64,000 bases of DNA from Iodidimonas nitroreducens (GTDB lineage Bacteria > Pseudomonadota > Alphaproteobacteria > Sphingomonadales > Rhodothalassiaceae). Both the position numbers and the translations under genes were made by a program. Under the pieces are notes generated by a model. It was not told the DNA's origin and did no database searches. It saw only the letters and a program-made list of their open reading frames with translations. The stretch lies in assembly GCF_008579165.1 (NCBI RefSeq), contig NZ_BKCN01000001.1. One strand, given 5' to 3'. Below, in pieces: positions 38,557-47,879 of the stretch. Within the stretch, counting starts at the first letter, position 1; the number at the start of each line of letters is the position of its first letter.

Positions 38557-39222
38557 TCAGATATGCGCCCGCAATGCGGCAAGATTATCACGATACGCCG
38601 CCGCCCCGCCCTCGAAACTCGCGGTGCCCGCCACCAGAATATTGGCCCCGGCCTGTCGCGCCAGAGGGGCCGTGCTCCGGGTGATGCCGCCATCCACTTC
38701 CAGATCAATGACCCGCCCGCTGGCATCGATCATGCGCCGGATCTCGGCGATCTTGTCAATCTGGCTATCGAGAAAGGATTGGCCGCCAAATCCGGGGTTC
38801 ACCGTCATCACCAAAATCAGATCCACCAGATCCATCACATGGGCAATCGCCGATATTGGCGTTGCGGGATTAAGGGACACCCCCGCCCGCTTGCCCAAAG
38901 CGCGGATGCTTTGCAGGCTGCGATGCAGATGCGGCCCGGCTTCGGGATGGATGGTGATGATATCGGCCCCGGCCAGCGCAAAGGCTTCCAGAAAAGGATC
39001 GGCGGGGCTGATCATCAGATGCACATCGAACGGCTTCTGGCTATGGGGGCGCAAGGCTTTCACGATGGCCGGGCCAATGGTGATATTGGGCACGAAATGG
39101 CCATCCATCACATCGATATGGATATAATCGGCCCCGGCTTCATCGATGGCGCGCACTTCTTCCCCCAAACGGGCGAAATCGGCAGACAGGATGGACGGGG
39201 CAATCTGAATATCGGTGTTCAT
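38557..39222 (-). CDS. rpe: Ribulose-phosphate 3-epimerase
   Basis: Rpe interconverts ribulose 5-phosphate and xylulose 5-phosphate. This TIM barrel of 221 residues has APSILSADFARLGEEV, the metal-binding HIDVMDGHFVPNIT, VHLMISPADPFLEAF, VMTVNPGFGGQSF, and DLEVDGGI. The length is normal and the frame intact. It is transcribed with rsmB upstream and the heparinase-like gene downstream. Confidence 0.97.
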   Translation of the reverse strand: MNTDIQIAPSILSADFARLGEEVRAIDEAGADYIHIDVMDGHFVPNITIGPAIVKALRPHSQKPFDVHLMISPADPFLEAFALAGADIITIHPEAGPHLHRSLQSIRALGKRAGVSLNPATPISAIAHVMDLVDLILVMTVNPGFGGQSFLDSQIDKIAEIRRMIDASGRVIDLEVDGGITRSTAPLARQAGANILVAGTASFEGGAAAYRDNLAALRAHI

Positions 39223-39263
39223 AGTCTGCTCGTTATCAGTTTATTAAACTTTGCTCAATCCTT

Positions 39264-39369
39264 CTAGAGCATTTTCCGATCAAAGTGGATCGGATCAAAT
39301 ACTCTAAATATTTGTTTGATCCCGATTTCCTGGCCGCGTCATGATTCCACTCCGCTCGAAATCGCTCTA
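39264..39369. repeat. About 100-bp imperfect palindromic intergenic element
   Basis: The left arm (ctagagcattttccgatc... aagtgga) resembles the reverse complement of the right arm (tagagcgatttcgagc... gagtgga). Within the left arm, tccgatc and gatcgga form a smaller hairpin. It looks like the dispersed palindromic elements common in Alphaproteobacteria. Its end supplies the stop codon of rsmB. No second copy was seen in this window. Confidence 0.6.
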
Positions 39370-40731
39370 TGGACCTGTCTTTTGCAGGCGGGCAATGAAA
39401 AAACCATCCATGCCGCCACGCGCCCCCCAATGATCGGGCCGGGTGCGCACTTCCCCCGCATCGTTGATCGCCTGAGAAAGGCCGGGCAGATCTTCCGCCC
39501 GGATCGGCAGCCTGCGAAAATCGCCATGGCGGGTGAGAAAATCGCGCGCCTGATCTTCGCCTTCTTCGGGCTCCAAAGAACACACGCAATAAAGGATCAC
39601 CCCATCGGGGGCGAGGATGGATGCCACATGATCAAGAATGCGCTTTTGCAGATCCACCAGCTTATGAATATCCGCCGGGCCCTTCAGCCAGCCGATATCG
39701 GGATGGCGGCGCAGGGTGCCGGTGGAGGAACAGGGCGCATCCAAAAGCACGGCTGCGGGCGGATGATCGGGGATAAAGCTTGTGGCATCGGCCACGGCAA
39801 TCTCGGCCGCAAGGCCGGTGCGCGCCAGATTTTGCCGCAACAAGCCAAGCCGCCGGGCGGATCGATCAATCGCCAGAAGATCGGCGGGCTTGGCGCCTGC
39901 CGCCGCGCGGGCCGCCAATTGCAGGGTTTTCCCACCCGGTGCAGCACATAAATCAATAGCAGGGCCGGGGGGCAAAAGCCGGGCGGGCAGGGATGCCGCC
40001 ACATCCTGCACCCAGAAACGCCCGGCATCAAAGCCCGGCAGGCCGGTGACATCGGTGCTCTGTGCCAATCTGATGCTGGCAAAAGACTGTGCATCCTCAT
40101 CGGCCATCAGCGCGATCGGGGTGGCGGCATGACCGGCATCCCCCCATTCCGCGCATAAAGCCGGGCCATCGGCGGGATTGCGCAGGCTGAGATCAAGGGG
40201 GGGTTCGGCCACCAGAATACGGGCCATGGCAGCAAGGGCTGCATCGCCATAAGCCTGCCGCCAGCGATAAGCCAGCCAGGGCGGCAGAACAAGGGCGGGA
40301 TCAGCTTCAAGCCGCGCCAGAATATCAGGGCGTTCGCGCGCCACCCTGCGCAAAAGCGCATTCACCACCGGCTTCATGCCGCGATCCGCCCGGTGTTTTG
40401 ATCCGCCGATCAAGGCGACGCTGCAATCCACCGCCGCATGATCGGCCACATCCATGAACAAAAGCTGAGCCAGACCGGCGCGCAAAACCAGATCGGCATA
40501 GCGGCATTTTTCGGGCACCCCTTCGGTTAGAAAATCATCGAGAAGATGATCGATGAAACCAAGATAACGCAGGGTGCGGGTGGCGATCATCCGGGCGAAT
40601 GCGCGATCAAGGCCACCCATCGGCCATGTTTTCAATGCCGCATCAACCGCAAGATCAAGGGTTTGACGGCGGTTCAATACATGATCGAGAATGGCGAGCG
40701 CCAATCGGCGCGGAGCGAGGCTGTCTTGCAT
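39367..40731 (-). CDS. rsmB: 16S rRNA (cytosine-967-C5)-methyltransferase
   Basis: This protein of 454 residues is intact. The N-terminal NusB-like domain has RRLALAILDHVL, ARMIATRTLRYLGFIDHLL, and MKPVVNALLRRVARERP. The methyltransferase domain has the SAM loop IDLCAAPGGKTLQLA, LLDAPCSSTGTLRRHPDIGW with one catalytic Cys, and ILYCVCSLEPEEGEDQ with the other. It lies downstream of htpX, as in many relatives. Its stop codon falls inside the palindromic element. Confidence 0.97.
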   Translation of the reverse strand: MQDSLAPRRLALAILDHVLNRRQTLDLAVDAALKTWPMGGLDRAFARMIATRTLRYLGFIDHLLDDFLTEGVPEKCRYADLVLRAGLAQLLFMDVADHAAVDCSVALIGGSKHRADRGMKPVVNALLRRVARERPDILARLEADPALVLPPWLAYRWRQAYGDAALAAMARILVAEPPLDLSLRNPADGPALCAEWGDAGHAATPIALMADEDAQSFASIRLAQSTDVTGLPGFDAGRFWVQDVAASLPARLLPPGPAIDLCAAPGGKTLQLAARAAAGAKPADLLAIDRSARRLGLLRQNLARTGLAAEIAVADATSFIPDHPPAAVLLDAPCSSTGTLRRHPDIGWLKGPADIHKLVDLQKRILDHVASILAPDGVILYCVCSLEPEEGEDQARDFLTRHGDFRRLPIRAEDLPGLSQAINDAGEVRTRPDHWGARGGMDGFFIARLQKTGP

Positions 40732-40767
40732 GGCGGCGGACTATGATGGAAAGCCGCACCGATTGCC

Positions 40768-40812
40768 AGCCTCGATTTCAAGCCTCGATTTCAAGCCTCA
40801 ATCACAACAGCC
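40768..40812. repeat. 13-bp tandem repeat at the end of htpX
   Basis: Two perfect copies of agcctcgatttca (40768-40793), then shorter diverged gcctcaatc copies, lie between rsmB and the htpX stop. Confidence 0.8.
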
Positions 40813-41817
40813 TCAATCGCGTGGCCCCGATGAGGGCACGCTGGAGCGCCGGATGCGGCGAGGCTGTTTTTCCCTTTGCGCCGGTTCGGGGCGGCTGATG
40901 GGTACCGAAGTTTTGACCGGGCCCGCAGATACCGGTGCCGTGCGAGGCCGGGACTTTTGCGCGGCGGATGGAGGCAAGCCCACCGACCCCGCCATCGCCT
41001 CAAGGGCGGCAATGCGATTTTGGGCGGCCGGATGGGTGGAAAACAGGCTGTCCATCTTTTCGCCCGACAAAGGATTGATGATAAACAGATGCGCCGTAGC
41101 GGGATTGGATTCAGCGGCGCCATTGCGAATTTGCCGCGCCCCTTGCTGCAATTTATTCAAGGCACTGGCCAAAGCCAAGGGCTTGCCCGATATTCCAGCC
41201 CCGCCCCGATCAGCAGCATATTCACGGGTGCGGCTGATCGCCATTTGCACCAGCATGGCGGCCATGGGGGCAAAGATCATCAATAAAATCACCCCCGCAA
41301 AACCCAAAGGCTGATCGCGATTGCCACCAAAAAACAGGGCAAAATTGGCCAGCATCGAAATCGCCCCGGCCACCACTGCGGTCAGGGTCATGATCAGGGT
41401 ATCGCGATGCTTGATATGGGCCAGTTCATGGGCCATCACGCCTTCGATTTCATCTTCATCAAGCAGGCGCAAAAGCCCGGTGGTGGCGGCCACAGCGGCA
41501 TGATCGGGATCGCGCCCGGTGGCAAAGGCATTGGGCTGATCCTGATCCACCAGATAGATTTTGGGCATTGGCAGATCGGCCCGCCGCGCCAGATGCGAAA
41601 CGATCCGATAAAGTTGGGGGGCTTCTTGGGCGCTAACCGGGCGGGCCCCCTGCATTTTCAGCACCAGCTGATCGGAATTCCAATAAGCAAAGCCATTCAA
41701 ACCAATGGCCAGTAAAAGCGCCATGATCATGCCGCCGGTACCGCCGAGCAAAAAGCCCACGGCCAGAAAAAGCCCGGTCATGGCTGCCAGCAATAGGCCG
41801 GTTCTAAAGATGTTCAT
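40813..41817 (-). CDS. htpX: Membrane zinc protease HtpX
   Basis: HtpX is an M48 inner-membrane protease that degrades damaged membrane proteins. Two N-terminal TM segments (LLLAAMTGLFLAVGFLLGG; MIMALLLAIGLNGFAYW) precede PQLYRIVSHLARRADLPMP, AFATGRDPDHAAVAATTGLL, and the zinc motif GVMAHELAHIKHRD. Two more TMs follow, then SRTREYAADRGGA with the third ligand. A basic, Pro/Arg-rich extension of about 50 residues follows the catalytic domain. It is divergent from sdhAF4. Confidence 0.96.
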   Translation of the reverse strand: MNIFRTGLLLAAMTGLFLAVGFLLGGTGGMIMALLLAIGLNGFAYWNSDQLVLKMQGARPVSAQEAPQLYRIVSHLARRADLPMPKIYLVDQDQPNAFATGRDPDHAAVAATTGLLRLLDEDEIEGVMAHELAHIKHRDTLIMTLTAVVAGAISMLANFALFFGGNRDQPLGFAGVILLMIFAPMAAMLVQMAISRTREYAADRGGAGISGKPLALASALNKLQQGARQIRNGAAESNPATAHLFIINPLSGEKMDSLFSTHPAAQNRIAALEAMAGSVGLPPSAAQKSRPRTAPVSAGPVKTSVPISRPEPAQREKQPRRIRRSSVPSSGPRD

Positions 41818-41963
41818 CGCGCAGCAAACCCCTTCTCAAATGATCGAAATCAGGAAAAAACTGGTATCCGATGATCCCGATCCCTATGTGGGGAGAGAGC
41901 GATCGGGGATCAATATCCACCGATCATCCCACCCATCGACATCTGATCCGGAGCCGCGCCCCC

Positions 41964-42134
41964 ATGTCTGATCAAAAGACCCAAAGCCCAAGCGAAATCC
42001 CCGATGAAACCCATGATCCTGAGCAAAAGCCGAGGCAAAATCAGAAGCTGCAACCGGAAAAGGGCGGCCCCAAAGGCCCCGAGCCGACGCGCTTTGGCGA
42101 TTGGGAAAAAAATGGGATCGCCAGCGATTTCTGA
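41964..42134 (+). CDS. DUF1674 protein, succinate dehydrogenase assembly factor 4 type
   Basis: This 56-residue protein has a disordered, charged N-terminus and the diagnostic C-terminus GPEPTRFGDWEKNGIASDF. The eukaryotic homologue SDHAF4 binds flavinylated SdhA during complex II assembly. The start at 41964 begins MSDQKTQ; longer in-frame starts would add a non-conserved extension. It is divergent from htpX, a frequent arrangement. The function is taken from the family. Confidence 0.88.
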   Translation: MSDQKTQSPSEIPDETHDPEQKPRQNQKLQPEKGGPKGPEPTRFGDWEKNGIASDF

Positions 42135-42176
42135 AATATGGAATTTTTGGTTTGTGGAACGCCGGAAACAGTCTGA

Positions 42177-43012
42177 TCAATCTGCGCGATCTGCTTTTTC
42201 CCGCAGGGCGATGAGTTCATCCATCACATCGATGGCCCGGGCGCCGAATTGATCGGCCAGATCATGATCGAGCCGGATCAGCTTGGCGCGGGGCACCTCA
42301 TAGCGCTCGGCAAAAGCCTTGATCTGCGCCCGCTTGAACCGTGCGGGCGAGCCATTGAACAGAACCCGATCCACACCCAGAATAAGGCTTTCCGGTTCTA
42401 TGATCACGGCATCATCAGCGGATTGAAACTGATCTGGGGCCCCACCAGTTCAAACCGCGCCAGAGCCATCAGGGAACCGGCATAGCTTTGTTTGGCAATG
42501 GTTTTATAGGGATTATCCTGATCCAGATAAAGCACCCGGCGCAGGGACTTTGCGCGCATGGCCATTTTCACCCGCGCCTGCGCCGCTTCGAACCGGCGGG
42601 CCAGGCTATCCGCCGCCGTGGGCACCTGAAAGACCCCGCCAAGCAGGGTATAAAGATCGAGATTATCCTGCACCATCTGCACATCCACCGCCAAAAGCGG
42701 CAAGTCGGCGGCAGCCAGTGCATCAATCACAGGCTGGGGGGTTGCAGATAAATGCACCAGAATATGGGTGGGGTTGAGATCGGCAATTTTCCTGAGATCA
42801 AGATCATCGATTTCACCCACCTTGGAAATGGCCACCAGACCATCCATGCTTTTGGCGCAATCTCCGGTACAGCCAACCAGTTTTTCGCCCAAATCAAGAG
42901 CAAATAAAAGATCGGTCAAGCCCGATGACAAAGACACGATTCGCGCCGCTCCCTCATGGGGCGCAAAAACCTGCCCGCGCGCATCGAAATAAGATCTGGC
43001 CTCGTCCATCAT
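42177..43012 (-). CDS. BtuF-like helical-backbone metal receptor, one frameshift
   Basis: The fold is that of the cobalamin/iron-siderophore binding proteins: ARIVSLSSGLTDLLFALDLGEKLVGCTG, VGEIDDLDLRKIADLNPTHIL, LPLLAVDVQMVQDNLDLYTLLG, ALARFELVGPQISFNP. Near 42420 one lost C breaks the frame; restored it reads NPADDAVIIEPESLILG, and the C-terminal lobe continues to 42177. No signal peptide is visible, as in other alphaproteobacterial members, so it may be cytoplasmic. No transporter genes are adjacent. The ligand is uncertain. Confidence 0.78.
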
Positions 43013-43157
43013 GACTAATCATCAGCCCCGAATTGGTTGATCCGCATATCTGATCTGAAAAATGATAAATACAAGAGGCTCTGGTCAGCCGCACCGGATT
43101 TCATTGCCTGCCGGGCACGCTTTGTTTTTCTGGCCTATCCTGCCATATTTCCGTCAC

Positions 43158-43233
43158 TGGTGCCGCAAGAGGGATTCGAACCCCCGACCCCATCATTACG
43201 AATGATGTGCTCTACCAACTGAGCTATTGCGGC
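43158..43233 (-). tRNA. tRNA-Thr (CGT anticodon)
   Basis: The minus strand begins GCCGCAATAGCTCAGTTGG. The anticodon arm is CATCA-TTCGTAA-TGATG with anticodon CGT, the T arm contains GGTTCGAATCC, and the acceptor ends TTGCGGC plus discriminator A and an encoded CCA. It has 76 nt including CCA and reads ACG codons. It lies just downstream of the 3' end of hemY. Confidence 0.97.
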
Positions 43234-43314
43234 CCATGACAAACCCGCACCGCCCTTCAAAAGCAGCGCGCGGCGCAACATAGTGACCATAAGATGATCC
43301 CGCAAGCCCTAAGA

Positions 43315-44738
43315 TCAATCCACCCGCTTGGGTCCGTCATCGGGCTTGTCATCACGCTGATCGCCAATACGATCAACGGCCCGCCCGGCCCCCGATGATC
43401 CATCCCATATCCTGATCGCCGAGGCCGAGGCCGAGGCCGATGGCAGGGCCATGCCATCACCGCGCACCACATGCCAGCCAAAGCGATCGAAAGCCGCACA
43501 AGACGGGCATAAAGGCAACCAGCGATCCCGGGTGAAGCCGCAATTAGCACAGCGCCAGCAGGGGCGATGGACGCCATGCTGTGCTTTTTCGCGCCACAGA
43601 TGGCCATTATCCTCGTCTTCGGCACGGACCGCCAGGCTCGCCCGCAGCAGAGCAATGCGCGGATCGCCGCTTTCCAAAACCGGCTCCAGCGCCGCCATCG
43701 CACGATCCGGGCGCTCAGCCCCATCGCTGCCGTAGCAAGGGCGAGGCGACTTTCCAGATGATCGGGCTGGCTGGCGATCAATCTTTCGATTCGCTGCAAG
43801 CGCGCAAAAGCGGTTTCAGTAGGGAAATGCGCCTGCCATTCCTTTAAAAGCAGGGGGTGAGGCTGCGCTGCCCATCCCGCCAATAAATGCTTTTCGGCCT
43901 GTTTTTTCTGATTGGCCTGACGATGAAGCCGCGCCGCCAAAGCCACCGCAGGGGGCAGCCCGGGCCGCAAGCCTGCTGCTTTCTGCGCCAATTCCAGGGC
44001 GTGGGGCTGATCATTGGCCAGATTGGCATCCACCGCCTGACAATAAAGCAGGGCGGCGCGATGCTGTGTGCTTTGGGCCTTATCATAAACACCGGCGCGG
44101 CTTGCCTTGTCCAAAGTCTCCAAAGCCTCGTCCCAATCAGCGGCCTGCACGGCAAAATCAACCAGCGTGCGCAAGGCCCAATGGCTTTTGGGCCGCAAAG
44201 CCACAGCCCGGCGGGCCAGTTCCCGGGCCTTGCCGGAATGGCCATCCGCCCGTTCTTGCAAAACCAAACCGCGCAAACCCAAAAACGCCGCCAGATCATC
44301 ATCAAGCAGCGCCTGATAATGCTGGCGCACCCGATCCCCATCATCGGATAATTTGGCCGCTTCCGCCGCCATGATATGGGTCAAGGGCTGTTCGGGAAGG
44401 AGGCGCACGGCCTTGTCGCTTAAAGCACGGGCGGATTTGCCATCCCCCGATCCCAAAGCCACCATCGCCTGATTGAGCAGGCCATAGCCCTTTTCCGCCC
44501 GACGCCGGGCCCGCTTTTCTTTTGAAAAAGGCAGGTCCCGCGCCAGAAAAACCAGAAGCCGCTGCACCGCCATGCCCAAAAAAAAACACCAAAATCATGC
44601 AAAGGCCAAAACCGCCATCGAGCTATCGGCGCGATAACCAAGCCAATTGATGCCCAGTTCGCCGGGATGATCAGCAAACCAGGCCATGGCAAAAGCGGCC
44701 AAAGTGATCAGCAGCAGATAAACGATAAACCTGATCAT
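43315..44738 (-). CDS. hemY: HemY-like TPR membrane protein with C-terminal zinc ribbon, frameshifted
   Basis: HemY (the TPR protein, not protoporphyrinogen oxidase) sits with heme genes; its exact role is unclear. The start at 44738 gives TM segment MIRFIVYLLLITLAAFAMAW, then ELGINWLGYRADSSMAVLAF and a second TM. TPRs span the middle (LLNQAMVALGSGDGKSARAL and on). The C-terminus holds CWRCANCGFTRDRWLPLCPSC, a two-CxxC ribbon before FDRFGW. Frame changes: near 44598 (one base lost), at a nine-A run 44578-44586 (eight expected), and near 43709 (one C lost). It follows mic60 directly. Confidence 0.82.
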
Positions 44739-44745
44739 CACCGGC

Positions 44746-46005
44746 TCATAATCCTTCATCCGGTGTTTCAGCCGCCGCAGATGGCCCCGGCTGATCGCGG
44801 AAATCTGCTTGGGGATCAACCGGCTGCAAAGCTGCCAGAAGCCGATCATAGGCCGCCCGCGCCGCCACAAAAGCCCGGGCATCCTCAAGCCATGAAACAA
44901 CCCCCGCCTGCACAGTTTCGGGCAGCGCCGAAAGCTGGGCAACGGCCATCGCCACATCCCCCGCATCCATCGCCGCTTCAGCCCTGGAAATCAGCGCCAG
45001 CGGTCCGCCTTTTTCGGCATCCACCCGGCCCGGATCGCTTGGGCGCACCACGATCACCGAAGCCAGCGACCGCTTCAGCCACGAAAACCAGCCGCTTTGC
45101 GCTGTGTTGGCATCCGGGTCAGCGGGGCTCGGATTGCCCGGACCGGCTTCAATCTGCACCGCCCGCCGCACCAGATCCGGCACCCTTTGGGCAAAGCGCT
45201 TTTGCAGTTCCACCAAGGTGGGAAGCCCGCCATCGGCATGAGCCTTTAATTCCGACAAGGGCGCATAAAGCCCCGCCTGCGCCGCCGCCGGGCGCGCCGC
45301 AAGGGCCGCCTCGACCCCATAAAGGGCCGATTGATAGGGCTGCCCCCCCTCGATGCGGCGGCCCAATTCCAGCACTTCGGCCGCCAAAGCCAGTGAGCCG
45401 ACCCCCGCCCCGCGATCCACCGCTTCAAGGCTGGTCAAGCGCGATGCCAAAGCGGCCAAGCGGCCCTCGATCAGCCGATCCGACTGGCGCAGGGCCGCCA
45501 ATCCATCATTTAAAGCATCGAGCTGCGCCGTAGAGGCCCCCATCACCCCACTTTCGGATTGCGCCAAAAGCGACCTTAACCCGGCCACATCCTCTTCCAA
45601 TCCCGCCAGCCGCATCAAAAGCGCACTGCTTTCCTGCGCCACAGCCTGCATCGCGCGATCAAGGCTTTCTAATTGCGTGGTTTTCTCAGACAGGGTGATT
45701 TCCAGATCGGCAAGGCGATCCGCCACATCTTCGGCCCCCATGGCATTTGGGGCCGGGCCCGTCCCCTCCGCTGGAACATCAGCCATCAAGCCCCAAGCGG
45801 CCATCTGCCGCTCAACAAAGGGGGCCGCAAAAAGGCCGCCAATGAAACAGGCCAAAAGCAAAGCGATCAGCCAGGGCAGAGCTTTCATCAGGCGGCGAAA
45901 GCCCGAACCACCCGCCCGGGGCGCATCCGCCGCATCGTGCACTTTGGCCTCGCTGAACTCCCCATCGATCACCGGGGTATCGCCATCATGTTTTTGATCA
46001 ACCAT
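44746..46005 (-). CDS. Mitofilin/Mic60-like inner membrane protein
   Basis: The 419-residue protein has a short cytoplasmic N-terminus, one TM (ALPWLIALLLACFIGGLFAA), a long coiled-coil (about residues 95-195) and a conserved C-terminal helical domain (FSWLKRSLASVIVVRPSD; LISRAEAAMDAGDVAMAVAQL; WLEDARAFVAARAAYDRLL). Alphaproteobacterial Mic60 shapes intracytoplasmic membranes and is typically encoded beside hemC-hemD. The frame is intact. Its place between hemD and hemY is the canonical one. Confidence 0.88.
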   Translation of the reverse strand: MVDQKHDGDTPVIDGEFSEAKVHDAADAPRAGGSGFRRLMKALPWLIALLLACFIGGLFAAPFVERQMAAWGLMADVPAEGTGPAPNAMGAEDVADRLADLEITLSEKTTQLESLDRAMQAVAQESSALLMRLAGLEEDVAGLRSLLAQSESGVMGASTAQLDALNDGLAALRQSDRLIEGRLAALASRLTSLEAVDRGAGVGSLALAAEVLELGRRIEGGQPYQSALYGVEAALAARPAAAQAGLYAPLSELKAHADGGLPTLVELQKRFAQRVPDLVRRAVQIEAGPGNPSPADPDANTAQSGWFSWLKRSLASVIVVRPSDPGRVDAEKGGPLALISRAEAAMDAGDVAMAVAQLSALPETVQAGVVSWLEDARAFVAARAAYDRLLAALQPVDPQADFRDQPGPSAAAETPDEGL

Positions 46006-46023
46006 AAGCCCGCCTATTTTTCC

Positions 46024-46815
46024 TTAAACGCCAAATGGCTGGTCGTAAAAATCCGTCAAAGCCCGCAGCAAAGACGCTTCATCCGGCTGCCGGGCGATAA
46101 TCCGATGCCGCCAGACCGATTCCCCCGATGATCCTTTACCCCCATCTGCTGCCCATTCTGCGGCATGAGCCACATCATCGCTCAAACAGCCCACATCCAC
46201 CCCGGCCAGAAGCGCTCGATCAAGACCGGACGCGGCCATCTGATCGAAAAACAACCGGGCACTGCGGGCAGAATACAATAAGACGAGATCGATGTCGCCC
46301 TTGGCAAAGGCCCGAACCGCCGCATCGCTCAGATCCGGCACGGGCCGGGCATCATAGATCGGCAATTGGCGGAGGGTAAAGCCATTGGCGGCAAGGCTTT
46401 GGGCCGGTTCGTCCTTCCGCACCACACCACAAGGATGCACCAGCGCCCCGGCAGCGGGCTGACACTGCTGGCTGATCATATGGGCCAGAGCCTGACCATC
46501 CCCATCAGCCGACCGCAGCTGCGAAAATCCCGCCCCCCGGGCCAGATCAGCGGTGCGTGTGCCCGTGGTGAAAACCGGAAGGGCCATGGTTTGCTGGCCG
46601 ATGACCTGACAGCGCTGCAGGGCCCGCACGCCATTGCCGCTGGTAAAGATCAGGCCCTGCGCCTCGGCCAGATGATCGGCCAGGCGAGCACAGAGCCGAT
46701 CATCCTCATCAGCCAGCCAATGCACCTCCATCACCGGCGCGGCGATCACCTGATGGCCCATCGCCTGCAAAGTGGCAGCCAAGACCTGCTGATCGGAAAC
46801 TGGCCGTGTGAGCAC
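46024..46815 (-). CDS. hemD: Uroporphyrinogen-III synthase
   Basis: HemD closes and inverts ring D of the tetrapyrrole. A GTG start at 46815 gives VLTRP, the usual beginning. LIFTSGNGVRAL, VFTTGTRTADLARGAGF, and LLYSARSARLFFDQM match a poorly conserved but recognisable family. It has 263 residues. It follows hemC by 5 bp, so the two are coupled. Confidence 0.9.
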   Translation of the reverse strand: MLTRPVSDQQVLAATLQAMGHQVIAAPVMEVHWLADEDDRLCARLADHLAEAQGLIFTSGNGVRALQRCQVIGQQTMALPVFTTGTRTADLARGAGFSQLRSADGDGQALAHMISQQCQPAAGALVHPCGVVRKDEPAQSLAANGFTLRQLPIYDARPVPDLSDAAVRAFAKGDIDLVLLYSARSARLFFDQMAASGLDRALLAGVDVGCLSDDVAHAAEWAADGGKGSSGESVWRHRIIARQPDEASLLRALTDFYDQPFGV

Positions 46816-46820
46816 AATCT

Positions 46821-47825
46821 TCAGACGGCTTCATCCTTTTGCTGATCATTTTGCCCGATATCGGCAATGTGGGCGAGAAAATCCTCCCCCGCCCGGGCCC
46901 GCACGCTTTTCCCCAAAGACCAGCCCAAAGCCGCAGAATCACTGGCCGGGCCCTTGATGCTGTCTTCAAAACACTGGCGGCCATCCAGCCCCAAAAGCCG
47001 ACCGATCAGATGGATTTGGCCATCGCTGATCTGGGCATAAGCGGCAATCGGGGTGCGGCAATTTCCCTCTAATGCCGCGAGAAAGGCCCGCTCGGCCAAA
47101 ACCGCCTGCGTCGTATCCGCATCGGCAAGGGGGGCGAGACGATCCTTCATCCGCTGATCATCCGCCCGGCTTTCCACACACACCGCCCCTTGCGCCGGGG
47201 CGGGCAAAAGCTGATCCACCGGCAGCACGGCCGTGGCTTTATCCGCAAGGCCCAAACGCTTCATCCCCGCATAAGCGAGCAGGGTGGCATCTGCCGCCCC
47301 GGCAGCCAGCTTTTTCAGCCGGGTGCCCACATTGCCGCGAAAGCTGATCACCTTGAGATCAGGGCGAAGCGCCAGAAGCTGGGCCTGCCGACGCAAGGAC
47401 GCCGTGCCCACGATCGCCCCATGGGGCAGAGCATCGATCCCGCCGCCATGGGCGCTGATCAGGGCATCGCGGGGGTCTTCGCGTTTTAGAAAGGCGGTGA
47501 TCGCCAGGCCTTCAGGCAGGCTGGTGGGCATATCCTTGGTGGAATGAACGGCACAATCGATCCGGCCATCGAGCAGGGCTTCTTCAAGTTCCTGCGTAAA
47601 CAGGCCCTTGCCACCGATTTCCGCCAAGGGGCGATCAAGGATCGCATCGCCTTTGGTTTTGAAAACGACGATCTCCACCGCATCCGGCTGCAAAGCGGGA
47701 TGGGCGGCTAAAAGCGCATCGCGAACGGCATGGGCCTGCCAAAGGGCGAGGGGGCTGCCGCGGGTGCCGATTTTAAGGCCATGTTGCACAGAGTCTGTGT
47801 AGCGTGTATCGAAAGCATCCGTCAA
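46821..47825 (-). CDS. hemC: Hydroxymethylbilane synthase
   Basis: HemC joins four porphobilinogens. Its 334 residues are intact: KIGTRGSPLALWQAHAVRDAL, IGGKGLFTQELEEALLDGRID, the catalytic region CAVHSTKDMPT, GTASLRRQAQLLALRPDL, FRGNVGTRLKKL, LPAPAQGAV, and the dipyrromethane-binding Cys in LEGNCRTPIAAYA. It is divergent from tsaD, 54 bp apart, the usual alphaproteobacterial layout. Confidence 0.97.
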   Translation of the reverse strand: MTDAFDTRYTDSVQHGLKIGTRGSPLALWQAHAVRDALLAAHPALQPDAVEIVVFKTKGDAILDRPLAEIGGKGLFTQELEEALLDGRIDCAVHSTKDMPTSLPEGLAITAFLKREDPRDALISAHGGGIDALPHGAIVGTASLRRQAQLLALRPDLKVISFRGNVGTRLKKLAAGAADATLLAYAGMKRLGLADKATAVLPVDQLLPAPAQGAVCVESRADDQRMKDRLAPLADADTTQAVLAERAFLAALEGNCRTPIAAYAQISDGQIHLIGRLLGLDGRQCFEDSIKGPASDSAALGWSLGKSVRARAGEDFLAHIADIGQNDQQKDEAV

Positions 47826-47879
47826 TCCGGCGCATGTCAGCCCCGCATGCCTTCGTGCAGCTTTTAACGGTATTCTTCC

